From Hyposmocoma kahamanoa (lineage: Eukaryota; Arthropoda; Insecta; Lepidoptera; Cosmopterigidae), in contig NW_020653397.1 of assembly GCF_003589595.1 (NCBI RefSeq), positions 2,876,824 to 2,940,823 on the forward strand: a DNA stretch of 64,000 nucleotides. The letters are read 5' to 3'. Below, in pieces: positions 55,336 through 64,000 of the stretch; position 1 is the stretch's first letter; every line of letters starts with the position of its first letter. Both the position numbers and the translations under genes were made by a program. The notes beneath the pieces were generated by a model. It had not been told where the DNA came from. It worked only from the letters and a program-made list of their open reading frames with translations, and searched no databases.

Positions 55336-55440
55336 GGAATTAACTCCGGGACATTACCCAGAGCGCCCAGACCAGAACAAATCCAGAAAAGTAAATTTGC
55401 CAAATTTATTCTTCCGAGAATCGAACCTGGGATTTTTACA
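55336..55440. repeat. Single unit related to the 108-bp repeat
   Basis: CATTACCCAGAGCGCCCAGA, AATCCAGAAAAGTAAATTTG and CCGAGAATCGAACCTGGGA correspond in order to one unit of 49653-50036. Confidence 0.6.
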
Positions 55441-55654
55441 TTTACTGTTCACAGTGCTAAGCTAACAAGGTCGTCAAATTATGCTATTATGCTGTTTGAA
55501 TGAGCATTATGTCTTTTGAATAAGAAGTAGGGTTAATAAGATTGAATAAACATTTCATTTCGATGTATGTGTTTAATCTACGGCTTTGTCTGACTTCTTA
55601 TTTATTTATTATATGTACAATAATGTAGATAACAATCTAATTGTATTGATAAAT

Positions 55655-56294
55655 AGGAATGAAACTATTTTTCCGGACTTAAATCGCGTATATTTGTTTT
55701 TTCAAACAAACCGACGTTTCGTCGTCCGACAAGTCTGCAGTCTGCGAGCATGTCATGGATAAACCTACACATTCAATGAAGTTTGACAAACCCCAGGTCC
55801 TTGCAAAAGAAGTCCGTTATCTGCCCAGGATGCTGCGAGAGGCCATTGAAATTAAAAAACATCCTAATTTCAACAGGGAAGATGGTTTCTCCGTACCACC
55901 AGTTTGGGATCCAGTATTTCCTCTAATGAAAAATCCCAAACAGACATAAGACTGCAGTACTAATTAATATGTTTTAATTTATTCTAATTTCTATTAATAA
56001 TTAATAATAAATTAAACTTAATAAAAAATTCATTCAATAAAATAATTTGTAAAACTTAATGTAGCGTAAATTGGAATGTTTTCTTTGTAAAATTAAAAAT
56101 AAGGTATTTAATTAATAACTATTGTAACTATAGTGAAAAAATAGGGTGGTTTGCATCAATATTAGACATAACTGGTTGAAGACTGTACCACCTCAGTCAA
56201 CCGTGACCATGGGACCTGTAAAGGGCCCGAAACGTCGGTTTGTTTGAAAAAACAAATATACGCGATTTAAATCCGGAAAAATAGTTTCATTCCT
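55655..56294 (+). mobile_element. Penelope-like 3' end flanked by 67-bp inverted repeats
   Basis: Left arm 55655-55721 (AGGAATGAAACTATTTTTCC to CCGACGTTTCG) and right arm 56228-56294 are inverted copies with few differences. Between them lies the PLE C-terminal frame MDKPTHSMKFDKPQVLAKEV, EAIEIKKHPNFNRED, VWDPVFPLM and its 3' UTR. Known PLEs often carry a terminal repeat inverted at the 5' side of truncated copies; RT and GIY-YIG are absent here. Confidence 0.85.
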
Positions 56295-56615
56295 ATGTAT
56301 AACAATCGCGAAAACCTAAGAACTCGTTATGTATTGATAAAATTTTAATATCATAACCCTTGACATAACAAAGCAACATGCGACCGTACGTCAAAAATGC
56401 TTTTATCACATGAAAGCTATAAAAGTAATACGAAGTACATGAAACAAATTATGTATGTGTAATATTTTAAAACTCTCCTATTTAAGCAAAAAGTAATTTT
56501 GTTCGTAGAATCTATAAACCTCTCTCCAGAAATGTTGTCATTCATTTAATAATAATGAGATTCTTATTATACAAGATACATCCCCATTTAATCTAAATAG
56601 GTTCTGATTAAATTG
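56295..56615. other. No feature recognised
   Basis: AT-rich apart from the PLE-flanking ACAATCGCGAAAACCTAAG at 56301. Confidence 0.4.
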
Positions 56616-57130
56616 ACCCTCCCTACCGACCCTTAGGGTATACGAGAAGGGCTCTATAACCTGTGTGTAGATCAGCCAGTGTACAGGGTTGTCACACACA
56701 GTTGTCAATGACTTCATTCGGTTCTCGAGAGGCTAGTGCCTCGGGTGAGCCGCCCCGGGTGCACATACAGTACCTTCCCTATTTTCCAGATAGGTACAAG
56801 AACTGTTGGCATGCTCACTTCCCGTTGCACATTGCAAAACCAGCGGTTTGCATTATATAAGATACAAACCCATATTTTTCTACTTTAATTATGATTATAG
56901 TGACCCTACTTACCGACCCTTAGGGTATATGAGAATGGCACTTTGACCTGTGCGAGCATGCACAGGGACCATCTAAGTCAGATCCTAACCCCAGATAGGC
57001 TCGTTTGCACGGACTTCATGTTAGTGCCTTAGGTGAGCCGTCCCGGGTGCACATACAGCACACTCCCTATTTTCCAGACAGGTATCGGAGCTGTTGGCAC
57101 GCTCACTTACCGTTGCATTGCACAACTAAC
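56616..57130. repeat. Two tandem units of ~285 bp
   Basis: TGACCCTCCCTACCGACCCT at 56616 and TGACCCTACTTACCGACCCT at 56901 start the units; both then contain TGAGCCG(C/T)CCCGGGTGCACA and CCCTATTTTCCAGA. Divergence between units is considerable. Two 64-65 codon frames share RVHIQYLPYFPDR-like sequence because of the duplication. Confidence 0.75.
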
Positions 57131-57869
57131 TACTAAATTACCGAAATGGAAAGACATTCTACTGTTAGTTACGCGTAATTGCACTATACCCGACAATTTG
57201 CATACCTCACATACTCTTTCTACTTAATATTCTTTTCTTTATGTCCCACGGTTGTACTGGCTTATTCTTTTTTTAATATATATTTTGTTTTCTCTAGTAT
57301 ACAGGCGCATGTTTTAATACTGGGTCCTTAGGCTCAGACTTTTGTCTAGTTTAACAGCCAGTGTCTCGTAAATTTATTACGGCTTTCTTTTATCGTCCGT
57401 TATATACATATCCGTACCTATAGCTTATGTTTTGCTATTTCTTTTAAAAAAAATGTATAGGTATAAAATAGTAGTATCCTTTGAGCTATGGCATAGGATT
57501 CTTCAAAAACATTTTTGTCTGTAAATGTCATTACACAATTAAAAATAATACAAAGCCAACAATATCGCCTTTAAATGAAAACTGCTTTTTCACTATATAC
57601 ATAAAAACAAGGTCATAACAAATTTTATACCACGTATGAAGCATGATTTAAAGCTTTCTGCGAAAGACAGTTTTATGGCGAGATTTTGCTGAATTTCACT
57701 GCACAAATAGAAAATGAATGTTTGTAATAAACTTTCTTGAGTTGTTGTTGCCACGCGCGCAAAAGTTTCTGATGTATTGAAACCATTTTAAAATGTTTTA
57801 AAATGTGGTGGGCTAGTTATTTCATCAAATGATACTCCACTGATCATACACATCAAACTCGCAGACGGT
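57131..57869. other. No feature recognised
   Basis: AT-rich; no motif. Confidence 0.4.
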
Positions 57870-58060
57870 ATGGAGCCCCTTAACCTACGCAGAGACGTTG
57901 GTTCTCTGTGTGTGTTCTACCGTCTTTATAATGGGGAGTGCTCTGAGGAATTTTTCGAACTGGTGCCACCGTCTCGTTTTTACCATCGCACCTCCCGCCA
58001 AAGGAGTAGAGTCCATCCCCACGTCTTAGATGCCTGGCATTGTAATACCACGCGGGCATT
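57870..58060 (+). mobile_element. LINE ORF2 C-terminal remnant
   Basis: LNLRRDVGSLCVFYRLYNGE, CSEEFFELVPPSRFYHRTS and VHPHVLDAWHCNTTR belong to the same LINE family as 18734-18985, but this is a different, less decayed copy. The frame leaves the family pattern after NTTR. Confidence 0.8.
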
Positions 58061-59312
58061 ATCGCCATGTTTTATATTCTACATGTTTTGTCATAATGTT
58101 AGGTAGCCTTGGTTCAATGTAATGTCAATTCTCATATGCGACAAAGTCTCACGCTTGATAGTATGATAGAGAGAGATATAGCGATTTATAATTGCGCTAA
58201 TACATACTACAAGTAACGTCAAACATTTTCGTCATCGACTGACACCACAAGTAAACCTCTCTAACCACAAGTAAACAAGTAAGGCTCTCGCCAAATGGTT
58301 TTTTTGATGTCAAACTTATTATGACATTTATGCTTGATTTCGAGTGCAATGGGAATACTACCAAGCGAGCGTCGAGTGAGACGTCAACAATAACAATGAT
58401 TTCACATTTACGTTTTAGCTTATGTTAATTATTTTTTACTTGAACTATCATCGAAATGTTTTACGTAATAAAAAGATAAGTTTATGATTTAGTAACTAGT
58501 TATCATTCAATAAGAATTGAGGTTTTTGGCGTGGTTAAAAATGTGAAACCAAATTATTTACAATGATTGATTTTTTAGTTATTTACAGTTTATTTACACT
58601 TACGTAGTACTGAGCAAATGTGCAAAATGTCCACCGTTTTCCATAATGCATAGTTTAGCACGGCATAGTAAATTTTGTTTTAAATTGTACAACACAAACA
58701 CAATTTATCTCATAGTATAAAATGCTAAGATAATCCTATCACGCAACACTTCGACACTGTTTTGCGTAACATTGGGTAAAGTCGCACCATCTCAGTCAAT
58801 TCGACGTTAGAATAAATATCCATTTTGCGGCGACCGGGCGAGCAGAAGTACAAATAATTTACGTGTCTTCGTTAGATCAAGGTCGCGCGTGCACTGAGAA
58901 ATTTCGCGTGTGCGCCCGCGTCCCCGCCCTCGACCTGTGCTTTGTTTTTCGCCGCCATGCCACCCGCCGATACGTCGAAGCAATAACAGTGATGTGCATA
59001 GATCTCGGTAACTAATGTTGTTCTCAAGTAGTAGTCGATAGAAAAAAATAAAAATATCTTTTTTGTTAAGTTTAAGTTCATTACTTTATTATTTCTTTGG
59101 GTTCAGAATCAGGAATATAACGCACTCTATAAGTATGTCCCACTTTCAAATATACAGCCTGTATATTAAAAAAAACCTACCTATCTTAATTTTTACCTCG
59201 TTTGATAAGCAACTTATTCTTCAAATTTAATCTATTATAATGTTAATTTCTACATTTAATTTTAAATTAAATGTGTACAAGTATTTTTTGTTTTGGTTTT
59301 TAACTGTTTTTC
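58061..59312. other. No gene recognised
   Basis: A 69-codon minus frame at 58872 has no motif. A local GC-rich patch lies at 58880-58980. Confidence 0.4.
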
Positions 59313-59352
59313 CGTAGCGCCATCTGTTAGAAATCTATGAAAGTTTTCTTTG
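59313..59352 (-). repeat. SINE-2 fragment
   Basis: CCGTAGCGCCATCT and TAGAAATCTATGAAAG, reversed relative to the block at 2880-2915. Confidence 0.5.
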
Positions 59353-59391
59353 CTCAGCGAGTTTGAAGAATTTAAATTAACAGAATAGAGT

Positions 59392-59514
59392 TAAGGTCGT
59401 ATTCCAGAACTCTAATCAAAGCTCAAGTCGGGCCTTGAGAATGATTTCTAGTGTTTGAAATCACACTCAAGTCCTGACTTCAGCATTGAGTAGAGTTCTG
59501 GAATACGATCCTTA
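59392..59514. mobile_element. 123-bp fold-back element
   Basis: TAAGGTCGTATTCCAGAACT at the left and, read inward, TAAGGATCGTATTCCAGAAC at the right; arms are about 24 bp with one indel. The interior is also partly self-complementary (AAGTCGGGCCTTGAG, CAAGTCCTGACTT). Confidence 0.8.
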
Positions 59515-59901
59515 GATGCAATAGAAAATAATATCAGCCTCGAGAAGATCTCAAATATAACGTGCCAGAATGTTTATAGTGTAATAAAATTTAAACCCAA
59601 AACCGTTGAGATATAATTAATCACAAAGTTGTGCCTCAGTCCATTATAAACTCGTTAAGTAAAACCTTACTGAAGGATTACACAAAGGTGTTATGATCCA
59701 AGGGCGTAGCGTATATAGTACGAAACTTTATTATCCGGAATGTTAATACATTTCTATTAAAGGTGGAATTGTTATGTCCCTGTTTCCATACACAAGTTTA
59801 TGCACAAATGTTTTACGTTACTGCTTTTTTTAATGCTAATAAAATATTATAAAATAGGCTTTATTTGACATGCAAAATACATAAAATACAAAAAAAAAAA
59901 A
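59515..59901. other. No feature recognised
   Basis: AT-rich; ends in an A run adjoining the next element. Confidence 0.4.
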
Positions 59902-60440
59902 TTTTTTCCGGATTTAATCGCGTATATTTGTTTTTTCAAACAAACCGACGTTTCGGGCCCTTTACAGGTCCCATGGTCACGGTTGACTGAGGTGGTACAG
60001 TCTTCAACCAGTTATGTCTAATATTGATGCAAACCACCCTATTTTATCACTATAGTTACAATAGTTATTAACTAAATACTTTATTCTTATTTTTTATTTT
60101 TTTTTTACAAAGAAACATTCCAATTTACGCTACATTAAGTTTTACAAATTATTTTATTGAATAAATTTTTATTAAGTTCAATTTATTATTAATTAATAAT
60201 AGAAATTAGAATAAACTAAAACATATTAATTGTTACTGTAGTCTAATGTCTGTTTGGGAATTTTCATTAGAAGAAATACTGGATCCCAAACTGACTGATC
60301 AGACATAATTGGTTGAAGACTGTACCACCTCAGTCAACCGTGACCATGGGACCTATAAAGGGCCTGAAACGTCGGTTTGTTTGAAAAAACAAATATACGC
60401 GATTTAAATCTGGAAAAATAGTTTCATTTCCTATGTGTAC
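59902..60440. mobile_element. PLE-derived fold-back with ~118-bp inverted arms
   Basis: Left arm 59902-60019 and right arm 60301-60420 are inverted copies (TTTTCAAACAAACCGACGTT through GGTACAGTCTTCAACCAGTT). The spacer holds, reversed, the AT-rich 3' UTR and a scrap of the PLE C-terminus (CTGGATCCCAAACTG), so the left side is a reversed PLE tail joined to a forward terminal repeat. Confidence 0.85.
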
Positions 60441-61319
60441 CAATCGCGAAAACCTAAGAACTCAATAAAAAAATTATTAATAAAAATAAAATAAAGTTAA
60501 AATAAAAAAATAAAAAAGCATGTCAAAAGGGTACATACCTCAGCAACTGAGGACTATGCTAATTATATAGCCCTCGCTGTTATTCTGTCATGGCCCCTCG
60601 CAAATTGGAACACCACAATCCTAATATACATATATGATACATGTTACGTACAAAAACAGTCAAAATTGAAATAATTGTTGACATTTAGGCACTAGTTAAT
60701 AAAATTGGATACGAGGAACAATTGGACAAAGAAAATTATCGATTTCAGTAATGAATAAGTAATTTGGCCAGACCGGCAAAATGATAGTGACGGAGTGAAG
60801 ATATTTGTGTTTTCCATCCGTTACTCTCATCTCTGGACTGTATTCGCACTTTCCATCAGGCGAGGTGCAGTCATTTTGCCGAGTCACAAAAAAAAAAAAT
60901 TCAATAGCATAGTACAAAACATATACATAAAATAATTGTAGACAATTATACACTAAGTAAACAAACTTATACACGAGCATCAATTAGACAAAGAAAAGAA
61001 TCATTTGATTAATAAATAAGTAATTTAAATAGCATAATACCACACATACACAAACACACAGAATAGATACTTATTACTTTATAGTTATATATAAACCACA
61101 CACACACACACCCCACTCACTTATTACATACCTACACACTCAAACACACCTTTAAGCGAAACACCCATTCATATACAATTATTATACAACCACACAACTC
61201 CATATTCACACATACATCTTTCACCTTTTTCTTTTCTTTACAGTTACCTTGTCCTCGTTTTATAGCTTATAATATAATAACTTATTTACCTACGCAGTTA
61301 ATATTATGACCTGTAAATA
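60441..61319. other. No gene recognised; CA-rich simple sequence
   Basis: ACTCGGCAAAATGACTGCAC (reversed, near 60878) to 60770 may be a small retroposon piece. A (CA)n-rich stretch runs about 61093-61150. Confidence 0.4.
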
Positions 61320-61575
61320 TTATAATCGTGCAAACCTGCGAGACAACGTCTTGCAACAGACAGCCAGCGCCCTGCGCTCCCTTTGCACATCGGCATTATC
61401 ACATAGATCCTCGGTAACCCAGTGACCCAGATACTTAAATTGTTTCGTCTGCTTTAGAGGAATACCGCCTAGATCAATGGAAGGCACTATGGTATACGTT
61501 TTAGTACCTGCTTTAAATACCATGCATTCATTACTGTACAGCGCTTATATGTGAACCCATGAGCCATATCATCCA
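61320..61575 (-). mobile_element. LINE reverse transcriptase fragment
   Basis: MVFKAGTKTYTIVPSIDLGG, then FKYLGHWVTEDLCDNADVQR and ERRALAVCCKTLSRRF. 'FKYLGH.VTE.L.D..D..RERRALAVR' is the RT-distal region of a non-LTR element family; upstream codons to about 61575 fit the same protein in a shifted frame. Confidence 0.75.
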
Positions 61576-62320
61576 ACACGCAAATCTTTAGTAATGTACT
61601 GTGATTTAGCAAATAAACGAGTTATCTATTTTGTCACACCACAATTGACATACACACGCAATCTCGTAAAATATAGAATGTAAAACCAAATTTAAAATAT
61701 CACTTTCCTTCTGCAAATGGCCCGTATAATGCTCTTGCACTACATGTTGAGATACAGGATTTCGTAGTTCGACTGTAGTGGCTTCGTTTAATTGAAGAGT
61801 ACATTCAGCAGCCTCGTACTTATGTTTGTTTAGCTTAGCATTGTAATGATGTACATTTTTCACTCAATAAGTAATATTATTATTATTATCTATACCTGTA
61901 GATATACAAATAAAAGCTACTTCATAAAACTTGCGTACCGAGATTGCTTTTCAAACAGTCACAGAAAACATTTATGTTCAAAAGTTGGTAGAGTTTGAGA
62001 AACTGCCTTTCGAATAAGAGGAGGTTGTTTCAAATTTTAGAAGCGGAATGTTTAAAGACAAAGGGTTGGTCCTGTAAAAATAGCTGTATGAATGAAATAA
62101 ATAAATAAATAAAGATAGTTTTGGCATTTTGAGCAAGAGACCCCTATTCCATAATCTCTCATCATGAACGTTTTTTTTTAATTTTCCATATCAATATTTT
62201 GGTACTTGCTTTTTAAACAAAGTATGCAAAAACAGCAATATTTGAGACATTGAGAGTGTGGTGTTGTGAATGTTAAAGTTACACTTAACTTTAATTACGT
62301 TTAACTAACGTTAGTTTAAC
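61576..62320. other. No gene recognised
   Basis: An 85-codon minus frame at 61606-61863 has no motif I know. Confidence 0.4.
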
Positions 62321-62537
62321 TGCCTCCGTGGCCGAACGGTTACCATATCGGACTGCCACGCAGAGGTCCCCGGGTTCGATTCCCGGGCCGGGAGAAATAT
62401 TTGTATGGCCTACATTTATTTCTCTCGTGAGTTTGGGTGTAATTTGTGGTTGTCTACGTGTGTGTCCATGGCACCCGCGACACAGGGTTTCCCTAGTGTG
62501 GGGCTATGTTGAGTGTGTGCGTTATTATTATTATTAC
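62321..62537 (+). repeat. SINE-1 copy, full length, both pol III boxes intact
   Basis: TGCCTCCGTGGCCGAACGG, then CCCCGGGTTCGATTCCCGGG (complete T-stem and B box), the full body and a GTTATTATTATTATTAC tail. The best-preserved copy in the window. Confidence 0.9.
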
Positions 62538-63109
62538 ATTTACGTCCATTTAAACCATTTATTTACCACACACAGTAATACGAACAGAACATAATAATAT
62601 AACAATATTGTTGGAACAACAACAGTGCGTAGAAGGAACAGGGCTCAGTTTAATCTTGTGGCTGTATGCCACGCGGTACTGATTTTCAGCCTGGCCTTGT
62701 TGACACATCGTTTTTCAACATAATCTAATTTAACTAAACCACCGTCACCATAAACATCGAATATTAATAATTATATCTTATCTTAATTATATGTTGAAAT
62801 CTTTAAAAACATTTAATAAATTAATTTAAAAAAAAGATGATACGGCTATTACTACATACAACTAATTTACATGTAATGTACAATAATAATAATAAAAATT
62901 TAAACCAGACAGTATTCTTAATCACACTTACGCTCATACGTGCATGTAGCTGCCAGACCCAAGTAGATGTAAAGGATCTCGACGAGCTCGAAATTAAAAA
63001 CGATTTGTAGTTGACTGTAATATATTGGCAATAGGTAACTGGCTCACAGGAGTAGAGCCATTAATCGTTAAGCAGTGGTGTTTGTTATTGAAGAACAAAT
63101 TAAAAGTGA
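62538..63109. other. No feature recognised
   Basis: AT-rich; no motif. Confidence 0.4.
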
Positions 63110-63438
63110 ACGGTCTTTTTTTGTTGGAATCTGATTTTGAAGAAAATCATCCACCTCTAAGGGTGGCTGATCACCCATGAAGATTCTTTTTTATAAATAG
63201 CGCCTAAATTTTACTTAAGGAGCAATTATTTTAATGGTTGATTTTGCTATTCTCCAATTGAAGGCGTTTTTCTCTCTCAATATACTTTGAGTAGTAAGAA
63301 CCGATTTTTATTATCTTCTGTGTCAAGTCCTGTATAGTAGCGAACTAGGGAATACTTCAATAAAACTTAACAAATAGACGTAATTCCATATACTTTTGAG
63401 GTCGTTTTTTTTTTAGTACACTGTACTGAGATTATATT
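63110..63438 (+). repeat. RepB copy, 5'-truncated
   Basis: Begins in the TTTTTTTGTTGGAATC block and continues to TACACTGTACTGAGATTATA. Confidence 0.8.
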
Positions 63439-63517
63439 ATGACCTTTATTAGTTTATAGAAAAATTCGTTAAATTTTTTAAGTTAAGTTGATTGGTGCAA
63501 AATGGAACTCCCTTGGC

Positions 63518-63743
63518 CTATGTTTTTTTTATAATATCAAGTGACGAATTTTATAATAACAAATCGTGCGTTGACAGGGACATAACAGGCAGACAGGACA
63601 GAACAGAGACATAAGTTGACAAGTTCCTTACTCTTCAAAACCGGAACACTGTAATGCTGACATTACTGCTTGGCGGCAGAAATAGGCAAGGTGGCAATAC
63701 TTCCCTGGACGAAATTTTTCACAAGAAATTCTACTGCTACTAA
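63518..63743 (-). repeat. RepA copy, internally rearranged
   Basis: ATATCAAGTGACGAATTTTA, a gap in which most of the central region is lost, then ACATAAGTTGACAAGTTCC to CTGGACGAAATTTTTCACAA and CTACTGCTACTAAAG. Confidence 0.7.
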
Positions 63744-63913
63744 AGTATCTTATAAAGAGTGATTATTTAGGAGAAGGCTAAACTTTCTATTTATTTTAAA
63801 TATCTTATCAAGGGTGTTCATTTGAATGCATTACTTTAAGAATAAGTAAATTCCCGTGTGTGAATATGAAGGAAATGTGATGTGAAATAGGCCTGCAAAT
63901 TTATATATACAAT
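63744..63913. mobile_element. MITE-K copy 2, partial
   Basis: TATCTTATAAAGAGTGATTA and GTGTGTGAATATGAAGGAAA match 3299-3475 inverted. It is cut at ATATATACAAT by the start of MITE-N. Confidence 0.7.
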
Positions 63914-64000
63914 CATTGACTTACAATTATATGGACGTCGGGTCCGCGCTAAGAAGTGTCCGAACTTATAGGGCGTTAAAATCGTATACAGAGCGTCATT
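63914..64000. mobile_element. MITE-N copy 2, runs off the window
   Basis: CATTGACTTACAATTATATG, GGACGTCGGGTCCGCGC and AACTTATAGGGCGTTAAAAT match the right half of 30877-31162 inverted. The other end lies beyond 64000. Confidence 0.85.

Noticed and set aside
62321..62395. A functional tRNA gene at the SINE-1 head
   Set aside because: A and B boxes are present, but the anticodon arm does not fold properly, the sequence continues into a conserved non-tRNA body with an ATT tail, and near-identical copies are dispersed. It is a SINE.

Overview
The window looks like intronic and intergenic DNA of a moth or butterfly (Lepidoptera). This rests on one insect-type Na+/Ca2+ exchanger exon, strongly AT-rich non-coding DNA, and a dense mixture of SINE, RTE-type LINE, Penelope-like and MITE repeats whose sequences I recognise from lepidopteran genomes. 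That recognition is from memory, not from a search. Two assembly gaps are present (10 N at 16438-16447 and 400 N at 33636-34035).

Only one host gene is convincing. An exon of about 1.66 kb at 22916-24579 (+) encodes the first 554 complete codons plus two bases of a CALX/NCX exchanger: signal peptide, TM1-5 with the alpha-1 repeat, the XIP-like segment, the first Calx-beta calcium-binding domain and the start of the second. It ends at a GTGAGT donor. I recognise no exon for the rest of the protein (end of CBD2, TM6-10, alpha-2 repeat), so 24580-64000 is probably one repeat-filled intron, or an intron whose next small exons I could not see.

The rest is a mobile-element graveyard. At least nine broken non-LTR retrotransposon coding ends are scattered over both strands. 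Penelope-like (PLE) remnants occur at 8702-9867, 48159-48700, 55655-56294 and 59902-60440, with short PLE-terminal palindromes elsewhere. Three tRNA-headed SINE families occur. The commonest repeat, called RepA here, is an A-tailed element of about 300 bp with roughly twenty copies. Two further related repeats, RepB and RepC, carry CCGACTTC-type ends. Several MITE families can be delimited by their inverted ends and target-site duplications, some because they interrupt a RepA or RepC copy whose empty site is visible elsewhere in the window.

The most unusual regions are: 30677-32475, where RepC contains two MITEs and one of these contains a third; 40647-43955, a degenerate tandem array with many AAGATGGCCGCC-like motifs and three Helitron-like terminal hairpins, the last followed by CTAG-T; the PLE-derived fold-back elements; a 108-bp tRNA-like minisatellite at 49653-50036; a long inverted repeat carrying TATA-like boxes at 14823-15241; and a GC-rich island at 4888-5580. 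Family names such as RepA-C and MITE-D/E/H/K/M/N are local labels for this window.
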